DNA of 21,065 nt from UBA1413 sp964472165 (GTDB taxonomy: Bacteria; Bacteroidota; Bacteroidia; Bacteroidales; Prolixibacteraceae), in the NCBI GenBank assembly GCA_964472165.1, contig CAYYJE010000052.1:1-21065 (forward strand). Reading direction: 5' to 3'. The notes beneath the pieces were generated by a model that did no database searches, was not told where the DNA came from, and worked only from the letters and a program-made list of their open reading frames with translations. Positions within the stretch are counted from its first letter, which is position 1, and the number at the start of each line of letters is the position of its first letter. Both the position numbers and the translations under genes were made by a program. Below, piece after piece: positions 8,040 to 16,561 of this stretch.

Positions 8040-10931
8040 ATGAAGCATATTCTGATTCTGGTATGGGTCCTGTTCTTTTCGATGTTTTCCGCGGAAGCCT
8101 CTTCCATCGTTTTGGAAAATAACTGCGTAAAATACGAAGTGGCCCATGACGGCCGGAACCTCCATTTTACCGATAAATCCACAGGGTTTGACTTTCTCTT
8201 TACCGATACGGTTTCCTGGGTGGCTTCCGCCGGGAAAATGGGGAAAACCATCAGGGTGACTTCCGTAAAGCAAAGGGGGAACCTTTTGTTTCTTAAATTC
8301 GGAAAATCGGGCGTCAGGGCGGAGATCAGAATTTTCCATTCGGATAACCATATGGAGATGGAGGTTGTTAAAGTTCAGGGTGATCCGGAGTCGCTGACCT
8401 TTTTCAATCTCCCCCTGAAGCTCGAGGGTTTATCGGGAGAGCCTTTCGGGGCTTGTGTGCTTGCGCTGAATCTGGAGACGCATGTACACCAGCTTCCGGC
8501 CCTGCAGACGCATCTCCGGGCCAGTTGCTTCCGCCGGTTCGGAATGGAAGGGGCCCGCATTGCCCTGGTGGCGGTGCCGCAGAAAGAGATTCTGCCGGTT
8601 ATCCGGAAAGTGATGGAAAAGGCGCCGGATATTCCGCGGTCAAACCGGGGGGGAGCCTGGGCTTCGTTGAGTAAAGAGGGATACGGATCCTATCTGATGA
8701 ATTTCGGAACACTCACCGAAGAATCTGTCCCGGAATGGATTGAGATGTGCCACAACCTGGGGTTCACCCAGATTGACAACCATGGGGGAGGGGCTGACTT
8801 CTTCAGATTCGGGGACTTCGGACTGAATAAGGCCAAATGGCCCGATGGCTGGGCCCATTTCAAAAGGATCAACAGCCGGCTTCATGAGGCAGGAATTTCA
8901 TCTATCTTTCATACCTATGCCTTCTTTATTGACAAGAATTCACCGCTGGTTACGCCGGTGCCTTCGCCCGACCTGGGATATTTCGATGCTTTTACCCTGG
9001 CAAAACCACTGGGTCCCGACGACCAGGAGATTGAGGTACTGGAACCCACTGACCGGATATCCACCGTCACAGGCTTTTTTGTCCGGAACAGTGTCACCCT
9101 GCGGATTGGAACCGAGCTGATCACTTTTTCAGGGGTAACGCAATCGCCCCCTTACCGGTTTACCGGCTGCAAACGGGGCGTAAACGGAACGCAGAGATCA
9201 TCGCACGAAACGCAGCAAAAGGCTTTTCACCTGCGCGAAATGTTCGGAAGATTTGTCCCCGGGGTGGATACCCCGTTGTTCGGCGAAATTGCACGTAAGA
9301 CCGCCGACATTGTGAATGAGTGCGATTTCGACGGGATTTATTTTGATGCGATCGACGGGAGCGACATCCTGGGGGGCGCAGACAATGCCTGGTACTACGG
9401 CACCCGTTTTATTTTCGAAGTGGTGAAGAATCTGAAACAACCGGTTGGCATGGAGATGAGTACCATGTTTCATCACTGGTGGCACTACCGGTCGCGCTGG
9501 CAGGCCTGGGACCGGCCGGTCCGTGGGTATAAACGGTTCATCGATATCCACACGGCAGCCATCAAAACCAGTACGTATGACCATGGCCTGTGGAACGGAC
9601 ACCTCCCCCTGATCAGGAAATATGCGGCTGCGGAGAGCGGCTCACTGCTTTTGCCGCTTCATCTGGGCTGGTGGGGAAACCAAACCTGGAATCCGCCTCA
9701 GGTGGAACCTGTCTTTCCCGACGATATTGAGTATTTGTGCTGCAAGATGATCGGCAACAATGCCGGAATGTCGATGCTGGGCGGTGCTGACAAAAAGACG
9801 CTGGAAGCCAATCCGCTTTACGCCCGGTTGATCCCCATCATCAGACAATATGAAGAATTGCGCCATATGCGTTATTTCAGCGATTCGGTTCGTTCACTGC
9901 TTCGGCAACCCGGGAAAGAGTTTTCCCTTTTTCGGGAAGAAAACGGCAGATGGAATTTCAAACCGGTAGAATATCATAAACAAAAGCTTACCGGGATCAA
10001 TCATTCACCGGCATCATGGACGGTAGAAAACACGTATGCCTCACAGCCGCTTCGGTTGCGCATCGAGCCGCTCATGTCGGTAAAACCGTTTGATGACCCC
10101 GGCAATATTATTCTCACTGATTTTTCAGAAAAGGATGCTTTCCCGAATAAAGGGGTAGCAGGCGGCGTGTCAGGCGGAATTAAATATGGGGCTGAAAAAA
10201 CAGAAAATGGCGAAATGACTGCGATTTTTTCAGCCTTCAGTGCCGGTGAAACTCTCCGCGAAGGTTCATGGATTAAAATGGAGAAAACCTTCGAACCGTG
10301 GCTGAATATTGAGAAAAATCAGGCACTCGGTGTCTGGATTCATGGCGATGGAAAAGGAGAATTGCTCAACTTAAGGCTTACCAGCCCGGAACATATTTCG
10401 CACGGTGCGCGGGGCGACCATTTCGTGAAAATTGATTTTACCGGCTGGAGATATTTTGAACTCGTGGAAATCGAATCGTCGGAATTCAGCAATTATCAGT
10501 GGCCGGAGAAAGGTTTTTACGTGTACGATTCGTACCGGCATACCGTCGATTTCAAAAATGTGGACAAACTCCAGTTGTGGTACAACAATCTTCCGGCAGG
10601 TGTGAATGTGGAGTGTAAAATTGGTCCTGTAAAAGCGCTGCCGATGGTGGCTCCTGCCCTTGAAAATCCGGAAATTACAGTCAACGGTAAAAAAATCGTT
10701 TTCCCCGTAACGATGAAACCCGGCATGTTTCTCGAGTTTAATTCACCGGACGGGTGCAAACTCTATGGTTCAAAGGGGAAACTGTTGCAGGAAGTTAATC
10801 CGGAAGGAGATATCCCGTTACTGGTTCCCGGTGAAAATCAAATCACTTTTTCGGGGAAGGGTGATCCGGAAATCAACTGCCGGGCACAGGTAACCCTCAT
10901 CACCGCAGGGGAGCCACTGAGAATGGAATAA
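8040..10931 (+). CDS. large secreted TIM-barrel protein, putative glycoside hydrolase of unassigned family
   Basis: 963 residues with a signal peptide (ILILVWVLFFSMFSAEA; cleavage near residue 21). An N-terminal beta-sandwich (about 22-200) precedes a barrel that starts at GSYLMNFGTLTEE (about 219). The run FTQIDNHGG, then KWPDGWAHFKRINSRLHEAGI, is laid out like GH27/GH36/GH31-type barrels ('FP-DG-...-G'). DFDGIYFDAIDGSD at 429-442 ends a barrel strand, and D436 is a candidate nucleophile. A foreign-looking beta insertion (about 310-396, ending FTGCKRGVNGTQRSSHE) lies between barrel strands. About residues 690-880 look like a CBM-type beta-sandwich (GVWIHGDGKGELLNLRL), followed by another beta domain. 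I do not recognise a CAZy family. The coding frame appears to break at its very end: about 52 codons of good protein continue in the +1 frame after the stop (separate entry). It lies 79 nt after the PHP gene, same strand. Confidence 0.85.
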   Translation: MKHILILVWVLFFSMFSAEASSIVLENNCVKYEVAHDGRNLHFTDKSTGFDFLFTDTVSWVASAGKMGKTIRVTSVKQRGNLLFLKFGKSGVRAEIRIFHSDNHMEMEVVKVQGDPESLTFFNLPLKLEGLSGEPFGACVLALNLETHVHQLPALQTHLRASCFRRFGMEGARIALVAVPQKEILPVIRKVMEKAPDIPRSNRGGAWASLSKEGYGSYLMNFGTLTEESVPEWIEMCHNLGFTQIDNHGGGADFFRFGDFGLNKAKWPDGWAHFKRINSRLHEAGISSIFHTYAFFIDKNSPLVTPVPSPDLGYFDAFTLAKPLGPDDQEIEVLEPTDRISTVTGFFVRNSVTLRIGTELITFSGVTQSPPYRFTGCKRGVNGTQRSSHETQQKAFHLREMFGRFVPGVDTPLFGEIARKTADIVNECDFDGIYFDAIDGSDILGGADNAWYYGTRFIFEVVKNLKQPVGMEMSTMFHHWWHYRSRWQAWDRPVRGYKRFIDIHTAAIKTSTYDHGLWNGHLPLIRKYAAAESGSLLLPLHLGWWGNQTWNPPQVEPVFPDDIEYLCCKMIGNNAGMSMLGGADKKTLEANPLYARLIPIIRQYEELRHMRYFSDSVRSLLRQPGKEFSLFREENGRWNFKPVEYHKQKLTGINHSPASWTVENTYASQPLRLRIEPLMSVKPFDDPGNIILTDFSEKDAFPNKGVAGGVSGGIKYGAEKTENGEMTAIFSAFSAGETLREGSWIKMEKTFEPWLNIEKNQALGVWIHGDGKGELLNLRLTSPEHISHGARGDHFVKIDFTGWRYFELVEIESSEFSNYQWPEKGFYVYDSYRHTVDFKNVDKLQLWYNNLPAGVNVECKIGPVKALPMVAPALENPEITVNGKKIVFPVTMKPGMFLEFNSPDGCKLYGSKGKLLQEVNPEGDIPLLVPGENQITFSGKGDPEINCRAQVTLITAGEPLRME

Positions 10932-11088
10932 TTGGAGCGAATTACCGGATGGTGGGGAGCACATTCCCAGCCTGAACTATTCGGTAACCGCCGAAAAAGG
11001 ATCGTTCTCGCAACCCGGCGAAGGTATTTTTTTCCGCATTTCACCGGAGGACCAACGGATTACGCTTCGCTTTTTACAGAGTTTATAA
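10921..11088 (+). pseudogene. probable frameshifted C-terminal continuation of the 963-residue protein
   Basis: After the TAA at 10929-10931 the +1 frame (codons from 10930) stays open for 52 codons to a TAA at 11086-11088. It reads as ordinary beta-rich protein, for example NWSELPDGGEHIPSLNYS and then QPGEGIFFRISPEDQRITLR. Skipping one T in the GAATAATTGG run at the stop joins it smoothly to the upstream residues (ITAGEPLRME, then NWSELPDGG). The frame has a stop at 10918-10920, so it cannot extend upstream by itself, and no good start codon or start context was seen. A rival ORF in another frame (TTG at 10932) is Arg-rich and less protein-like. The simplest reading is a one-base insertion, either real or a base-calling error, that removed part of a terminal beta-sandwich. 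Confidence 0.5.
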
Positions 11089-11164
11089 CCGTTCAATCAT
11101 CTGAGATCAATGTGGATTATAAGGAGAAAAATGTATTTTTAGAACTCAACCTGATTCAACAAAA

Positions 11165-13300
11165 ATGATTTTAAAAGTACGGATTTTTAAACGGTTTTTT
11201 TTGATTTTTTCTTTTGTGTATTCGATGCTTTTTATCAGTGCACAGTCTCCCGGGAAAAAATTATTTGTTTCTCCTTCCGGCGATGATAACGCAGCGGGTT
11301 CAAAAGAACAGCCGCTGGCCAGTTTAAAGGGGGCGTTTGAAAAGGTAAAACAGATCCGTGTTTCGGGAACGGCCGAAGAACCTTTGGAAATTAGAATTTC
11401 AGATGGGACATATTGGATTTCAGAACCGCTGTTGATTGGTACCGAAAATTCGGGATCAGAAAAGTCACCGATTATCGTTAAAGCAGAGGAAGGGGCACAT
11501 CCTGTTTTTTGCGGAGGCCGGAAAATTGAAGGTTTTGAGAAAGTGTCGGAGACCCTCTGGAGGGTAAAAATACCGGAGACAGTGAAGTATGGCTGGCGGT
11601 TTGAGCAACTCTATGTAAACGGCCGCCGGGCCGTCCGTGCCCAATCGCCCAATACCGGGTTTTACCGGTTAAAGAGCGTGACTGAAACCGTATTGGTAAG
11701 GGGAAATGGCCGGGCACCTGAGCTGGCGGTACAGAGGCTGGAAGTGTTCCCTGACGGGGCAGAAGAATTTGTTGATTTCACCCATGACGATTTCGAAGAT
11801 GCCATTGTCACCTTTTATCATAAATGGGACAATACCCGCAAACCGGTCCTGGGTTTTCAGAAAGATTCAATGGCACTCTTTATCGGAGGGAAGGGGTTGA
11901 AACCCTGGAATACTCTCGATGCCAAAACCCGGTATACCATTGGAAATTACCATGCCGCACTCGACACCTGCGGAGAATGGTTCCTCGACCGTTCGGGTTA
12001 CCTGTATTACATGCCCCTTCCTGGTGAAACTCCCGGGAACAGTGAAGTTGTGGCGCCGGTGGTCAGTCAGTTTCTGGTCATTCAGGGTGATGAGAAAACA
12101 GGAAGAATGGTTGAGAACATCCGGTTTGAAGGACTTTCATTTCAGGTTTCGGGGTACAGGATTCCCGGTGCAGGGAATGAACCGGCGCAGGCTGCATCAC
12201 CTGTTGATGCCACGGTGGTTGCCGATTTCGCCAGGAACATTCAGTTTGTGGGGTGCGAAATTGCCCATACCGGAACCTATGGAATCTGGTTTCGAAGAGC
12301 CTGTTCAACGTGTACGGTACAGCAATGCTATTTGCACGACCTGGGAGCCGGTGGACTAAAAATAGGGGAGACCGTCAATCCACAAAATCAAAACCACCTG
12401 ACCCGGAATATCCTGGTCGACAACAACATCATCCGCTCGGGCGGTTACGTGTTCCCTTGCGCCGTCGGCGTCATTCTGTTCCACACCAGCGACAATGCCA
12501 TTACCTACAACGAAATTGCCGACTTCCGCTATTCGGGTGTGTCGGTAGGGTGGGTGTGGGGATATACGCCCAGTCCTTCGAAACGGAATAAAATTGAATT
12601 CAACCACATCCATCATTTGGGCTGGGGCGAGTTGTGCGACATGGGGGGCGTCTATTGCCTGGGAGAATCGGAAGGAACAACAGTCAGCAACAACGTCATT
12701 CACCATGTCTATTCTTTTGATTATGGCGGCTGGGGGCTCTATACCGACGAAGGTTCCACGGGGATTTTAATGGAAAACAACCTGGTTTACCAATGCAAAA
12801 ACTCAGGATTTCATCAGCACTACGGGAAGGAGAACATTATCCGCAACAATATTTTTGCCGGGAACATGAAAGCGCAGCTTCAGGCAACCCGTGTGGAAGA
12901 GCACCTGTCTTTTACATTTACCAACAACATTGTCTGGTACTCAACGGGCGATTTGCTGAGCAGCAACTGGGATAAAATCAATATTCTTTCCGACAAAAAC
13001 TGCTTCTGGGATACCCGCACCGGAGATGTCAGGTTCAAAAAACTGTCGTTTGCAGATTGGCAGAAATCGGGCAAAGATGTGCATTCCATCATCGCTGATC
13101 CCAAATTTGCAAATCCGGCCGTTAACGATTTCAGGATTACGAACAAAGTGGTGCTTCGCAAAACCGGATTTAAGGAGTTCGACAATAAGAAGGCTGGCGT
13201 ATACGGGGATGCTGAGTGGAAAAAACTGGCAGAATTTGATCCGGCAGTGGCCCGTGGATTTGATGAAGCAGTGACTAAAAATGAAAACAGAATAAAATGA
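11165..13300 (+). CDS. GH141-like right-handed parallel beta-helix glycosidase, secreted
   Basis: 711 residues. The N-terminus is basic then hydrophobic (FLIFSFVYSMLFISAQ), a signal peptide cleaved near residue 26. The opening KLFVSPSGDDNAAGS with QPLASLKGAFEKVK is the standard first turn of secreted beta-helix proteins. The helix has an inserted beta-sandwich (LYVNGRRAVRAQSPN at about 156-170). Later coils show the repeating N-N-x-I pattern of parallel beta-helices (LVDNNIIRSGG, ITYNEIADFRYSG, IEFNHIHHLGWGE, VSNNVIHHV, MENNLVYQC, IRNNIFAGN). The order 'YVNG-R-R-RA', 'HLGWGELCDMGGVYCLG' and 'YGGWGLYTDEG' matches GH141, a family with an alpha-L-fucosidase acting on rhamnogalacturonan-II and a xylanase. 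DMGGVY and YTDEG contain plausible acidic catalytic residues. Activity on fucose-containing pectin is an inference from family and the GH106-like neighbour. The DNA between it and the previous gene is mostly the frameshifted remnant. Confidence 0.85.
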   Translation: MILKVRIFKRFFLIFSFVYSMLFISAQSPGKKLFVSPSGDDNAAGSKEQPLASLKGAFEKVKQIRVSGTAEEPLEIRISDGTYWISEPLLIGTENSGSEKSPIIVKAEEGAHPVFCGGRKIEGFEKVSETLWRVKIPETVKYGWRFEQLYVNGRRAVRAQSPNTGFYRLKSVTETVLVRGNGRAPELAVQRLEVFPDGAEEFVDFTHDDFEDAIVTFYHKWDNTRKPVLGFQKDSMALFIGGKGLKPWNTLDAKTRYTIGNYHAALDTCGEWFLDRSGYLYYMPLPGETPGNSEVVAPVVSQFLVIQGDEKTGRMVENIRFEGLSFQVSGYRIPGAGNEPAQAASPVDATVVADFARNIQFVGCEIAHTGTYGIWFRRACSTCTVQQCYLHDLGAGGLKIGETVNPQNQNHLTRNILVDNNIIRSGGYVFPCAVGVILFHTSDNAITYNEIADFRYSGVSVGWVWGYTPSPSKRNKIEFNHIHHLGWGELCDMGGVYCLGESEGTTVSNNVIHHVYSFDYGGWGLYTDEGSTGILMENNLVYQCKNSGFHQHYGKENIIRNNIFAGNMKAQLQATRVEEHLSFTFTNNIVWYSTGDLLSSNWDKINILSDKNCFWDTRTGDVRFKKLSFADWQKSGKDVHSIIADPKFANPAVNDFRITNKVVLRKTGFKEFDNKKAGVYGDAEWKKLAEFDPAVARGFDEAVTKNENRIK

Positions 13301-13357
13301 AACAGCCCACTGATAGGTGGATGTCCCCCTTGTTCAGATGGATTGAAAATCTGGAAG

Positions 13358-14299
13358 ATGAAGTACCTCAATAGTTTTTTTTGTGTAGCAGTGGTTTTGC
13401 TGATCTCCGCCGGATCTGTTTCCGGACAGGGTTATGAAAGGTTTGCCGGTTGTATCATTCTGGCGGAGCAGTCGGTGCCGCAAATTGCCATTGTGGACAC
13501 GCAAACCGGGGAAACGGTGTGGAACTGGGTTCCTGCCGAGCAAATACAAAAACAGGAACAAGTGAATTGGTTCAATAATCCCAGCGATGCCAAAGTGGTT
13601 TACAGCGGTGAATATGTGTTGATGACCGCTTCGGGCGGAGCCTGTGCACTGATCAGAATTCGCGATAAAAAGACGATGTTTTATGCGAAAGCCGCTCATA
13701 ATCCTCATTCAGCCGAAATCCTTCCCGACGGAAATATCGTCTGTGCGGCCAGCACCGGCAACAGCCTCACTGTTTTCAGAACCGATACCCTCTCTTTCCC
13801 CGAAAATGTCGTACAACGGACCTTTCACAGCCCCGGTTCCCACAACGTGGTGTGGGATCATCAACGGAACCTGCTTTGGACTGCCGAAATGAATCAGATA
13901 AGGAGCTGGAAATACAACTTTGATTGTGACAATCCCCAATTGTTTCCTGTTGATTCACTGGTTTTTGACGATACCGGAGGGCACGATTTATTCCCTGTCC
14001 CGGGCGAAGATGCACTTTATCTCAGTACAGAAAGGAAAATTTGGATTTACAATATCCCTGAAAACAGGCTTGAAGAAGTAAAAACAAAATACCGAAGCAT
14101 TAAGAGTATTTCATCGGCTGCCAGGGGAGAACAGCCTGTCATCACTGTTCCGAAAGAGGAGTGGTGGACCGATGAAATTATAGGGATGGACGGGGAAACG
14201 GTTTTTTACCGTGAGGGACTGAAAATATACAAAGCCCGGTGGATCGTGCCCAATTCATTCAGCTATCCGGATAATCAAGGGATAAAGATATGCAGATAG
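13358..14299 (+). CDS. secreted beta-propeller-like protein (DUF6528-type)
   Basis: 313 residues from the ATG at 13358, which is preceded by GGAAG and followed directly by a signal peptide (MKYLNSFFCVAVVLLISAGS; cleavage near VSG). An in-frame TTG at 13343 would add five residues and is less likely. Repeated blade-like units are visible: IAIVDTQTGETVWNW, ALIRIRDKKTMFYAKA, NPHSAEILPDGNIVCA, GSHNVVWDHQRNLLWTA and IWIYNIPENRLEEV. Each has the 'hydrophobic strand, turn, W/Y' character of beta-propellers, about 6 blades for this length. No catalytic motif was found. Proteins of this type in Bacteroidota are often annotated DUF6528; I offer that name from memory with modest confidence. In this cluster it may bind glycan or act as a lyase-like propeller. 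Confidence 0.75.
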   Translation: MKYLNSFFCVAVVLLISAGSVSGQGYERFAGCIILAEQSVPQIAIVDTQTGETVWNWVPAEQIQKQEQVNWFNNPSDAKVVYSGEYVLMTASGGACALIRIRDKKTMFYAKAAHNPHSAEILPDGNIVCAASTGNSLTVFRTDTLSFPENVVQRTFHSPGSHNVVWDHQRNLLWTAEMNQIRSWKYNFDCDNPQLFPVDSLVFDDTGGHDLFPVPGEDALYLSTERKIWIYNIPENRLEEVKTKYRSIKSISSAARGEQPVITVPKEEWWTDEIIGMDGETVFYREGLKIYKARWIVPNSFSYPDNQGIKICR

Positions 14300-14430
14300 A
14301 TTCCTTTCCCCGGATTTTGTCTGCTATCCTGCACCTTTTCATATGCATACAGGGTACGCTATTTTATACCCATCCGACATGTTGATTAAAAAATAACTAA
14401 TTTAAACTCGAAATTTAAACCATTCAAGGT

Positions 14431-15345
14431 ATGAACAGAAAAGATTTTCTCAGGTCGGCTGCGCTGATCGCAGGTGCTTCGGCAATGGCCGTTCCGGGTG
14501 CTTCAGCCACGGAAGGGATGGTCCAGCCTTCCGGAAAGGTAAGTTTGAAAAAAAGCCTGGGCTTTGGAATGATCAAGGAGGAATTGTCGCTTACCGATAA
14601 ATTCAAACTGGTAAAAGACCTTGGTTTTGACGGGGTGGAACTCAACAGTCCGGTCGAAATGACCAGGGATGAAATTCTGGCTGCCAGGGACAAGGCGGGG
14701 ATTGAACTCCCCAGTGTGGTCAACAGGGACCATTGGTCGAAACCGCTTACCGATCCCGATCCGGAGGTAAGGCAGCAATGCATCAGGTCTGTTGCCCGGT
14801 CGTTGCAGGAAGTGAAGGATTTCGGCGGTGATACCGTTTTGGTGGTTCCGGGTGTGGTCAACGACAAGGTGAGCTATGAACAGGCCTACAACACGGCGCT
14901 TCAGTCGGTCCGGGAGCTCATCCCCTATGCGGAAGAAACCGGGATGCAGATTGCCCTTGAGAACGTGTGGAACAATTTTTTGCTGAGTCCCGTGGAGGCC
15001 AAAAGATTTATCGACGAAATCAACCATCCGCTGGTAGGCTGGTATTTTGATATTGGCAACATCCTCCGGTATGGCTGGCCGGGACACTGGATAAAGACCC
15101 TTCATTCCCGCATCATGAAGCTTCATATCAAGGAGTTCAGCAAGGAATTGATGAATACGAAAGGTTTGCGCGAAGGTTTTAATGTGAACCTGCTGGAGGG
15201 CGACAACAACTGGCCGGTGGTGATGAAGGCGGTGAGCGCCATCAACCACAGGGGAGGCTGGCTCACTGCTGAGGTTCCCGGCGGTGACCGTACCCGGCTG
15301 AAGGATGTATCGGAACGCATGGACAGGATCATCGCCATGCTTTAA
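14431..15345 (+). CDS. exported sugar isomerase/epimerase-like TIM barrel (AP-endonuclease-2 superfamily)
   Basis: 304 residues. MNRKDFLRSAALIAGASAMAV looks like a Tat-type leader in which the twin Arg has become R-K (NRKDFL), as is common in Bacteroidota. Cleavage is likely after GASA, about residue 26. The body is a xylose-isomerase-like TIM barrel with its metal site complete: E177 (ALENVWN), D207 (WYFDIGN), H232 (KLHIKEF) and E281 (TAEVPGGD). LGFDGVELNSP is the first strand-helix unit. Family members isomerise or epimerise sugars, and exported ones in Bacteroidota often accompany 3-keto-sugar or glycoside-modifying enzymes. The exact substrate cannot be read. It is separated from the propeller gene by 131 nt with a weak hairpin and A/T-rich DNA, so it may have its own promoter. 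Confidence 0.9.
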   Translation: MNRKDFLRSAALIAGASAMAVPGASATEGMVQPSGKVSLKKSLGFGMIKEELSLTDKFKLVKDLGFDGVELNSPVEMTRDEILAARDKAGIELPSVVNRDHWSKPLTDPDPEVRQQCIRSVARSLQEVKDFGGDTVLVVPGVVNDKVSYEQAYNTALQSVRELIPYAEETGMQIALENVWNNFLLSPVEAKRFIDEINHPLVGWYFDIGNILRYGWPGHWIKTLHSRIMKLHIKEFSKELMNTKGLREGFNVNLLEGDNNWPVVMKAVSAINHRGGWLTAEVPGGDRTRLKDVSERMDRIIAML

Positions 15346-15430
15346 GGAAGAATGACGCCGAAAGTTCTCCACCATGCATCCCGTGGTATGCCGGTATACA
15401 AATCCTGAATAAACCCTTATTTGTGAACTT

Positions 15431-16561
15431 ATGGAAAACCTGAAATCAGAACGGTTGGGGTCGCTCGACATTTTGAGGGGATTTGACCTATTCTGCCTTG
15501 TTTTTTTTCAGCCGGTGTTCCGGTCGCTGGGCAGGGCCGTCAATACGCCCTGGATGGACGCGATGATGAAGCCTTTCGGGCATGTGGCCTGGGAGGGATT
15601 TGCCTTCTGGGACATCATCATGCCCCTCTTTATGTTCATGGCGGGTGCCTCCATGCCCTTTGCCTTTGCCAAATATCTGAACAACAGCAGCAAAGCCCGG
15701 TTGTATGTAAGAATATTGAAACGGGTATTGTTGCTCTGGATTTTCGGCATGATGTGCCAGGGTAACCTCCTGGCACTCGATCCGCAGCGGATTTTTCTCT
15801 ATTCGAACACCCTTCAGGCCATCGCAATGGGATACCTGATTTCCGCCATGATGTTCCTTCACCTTCAGCGGAGAGGTCAGATTGTCGTTACAACCGGTCT
15901 GCTGGTTATTTACTGGGCCCTGATGACTTTTGTGCGTGTGGATGGTTTTGGAGGTGGGAATTTTACCCCTGACGCGAACCTTGCGGAGTATGTCGACCGG
16001 GTTGTGCTGGGACGGTTCCGCGACGGAGTGGCCGTGACGGGCACAGGCCTCGATTTCGGAAATTACCGGTATACCTGGCTGCTGAGCAGCCTCAACTTCG
16101 GCGTTACGGTAATGACCGGTGTCTTTGCCGGACAAATTATGAAAGGCAACCTGCCAAAAATAAAAAAGGTGCAGTGGCTGGCCCTTGGCGGGGTAATCAT
16201 GATCCTCGCCGGGCAGTTGTGGAGCCTTCAAATGCCGGTAATTAAAAAAATATGGACCAGTTCGATGACACTCCACAGCAGCGGTATCTGTTTCCTGCTG
16301 ATGTCCCTTTTCTATTACCTGGCCGACTACAAAAATCTTGGCAAATATCTCAACTGGCTGAAGATTTACGGAATGAATTCCATTGCTGCCTATATGCTTT
16401 ACGAGATCATCGACTTCAGCGGGGTGGTCCGTTCCCTTTTATATGGCACGGAACAGTATCTGGGGAGTTATTATCCCGTATTGATCAAACTGGGAAGTGT
16501 CAGTATCATCTTCCTGATATTGGCACTGATGTACCGGAAAAAGATTTTTCTGAAGGTTTGA
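15431..16561 (+). CDS. DUF5009/HGSNAT-like inner-membrane acyltransferase
   Basis: 376 residues, a polytopic membrane protein with about 10 hydrophobic segments (for example MPLFMFMAGASMPFAF, VLLLWIFGMM, LVIYWALMTFV, WLALGGVIMILAGQ, SIIFLILALMY). The start SLDILRGFDLF and the segment FGHVAWEGFAFWDIIMP are hallmarks of the heparan-alpha-glucosaminide N-acetyltransferase (HGSNAT)/DUF1624/DUF5009 family. H51 in the latter corresponds to the conserved loop His used to carry the acetyl group. Such proteins move acetyl from cytosolic acetyl-CoA to a sugar on the other side of the membrane. Here it could acetylate a periplasmic breakdown product or envelope glycan; this is an inference. It starts 85 nt after the isomerase gene, and its stop directly abuts the stop of the opposing aqpZ. 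Confidence 0.88.
   Translation: MENLKSERLGSLDILRGFDLFCLVFFQPVFRSLGRAVNTPWMDAMMKPFGHVAWEGFAFWDIIMPLFMFMAGASMPFAFAKYLNNSSKARLYVRILKRVLLLWIFGMMCQGNLLALDPQRIFLYSNTLQAIAMGYLISAMMFLHLQRRGQIVVTTGLLVIYWALMTFVRVDGFGGGNFTPDANLAEYVDRVVLGRFRDGVAVTGTGLDFGNYRYTWLLSSLNFGVTVMTGVFAGQIMKGNLPKIKKVQWLALGGVIMILAGQLWSLQMPVIKKIWTSSMTLHSSGICFLLMSLFYYLADYKNLGKYLNWLKIYGMNSIAAYMLYEIIDFSGVVRSLLYGTEQYLGSYYPVLIKLGSVSIIFLILALMYRKKIFLKV

Noticed and set aside
10932..11168. 78-codon TTG-started ORF after the 963-residue gene
   Set aside because: It is Arg-rich, unlike the neighbours, and occupies the same DNA as a much more protein-like frame that continues the upstream gene.
14352..14371. GGGTA/TACCC hairpin between the propeller and isomerase genes
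   Set aside because: The stem is only 5 bp with a 10-nt loop and no T run, too weak to call a terminator.
14503..15471. Long antisense ORF opposite the isomerase-like gene
   Set aside because: It is a shadow of a gene with a complete metal site; its composition (His/Pro/Arg-rich) is typical of antisense translation.
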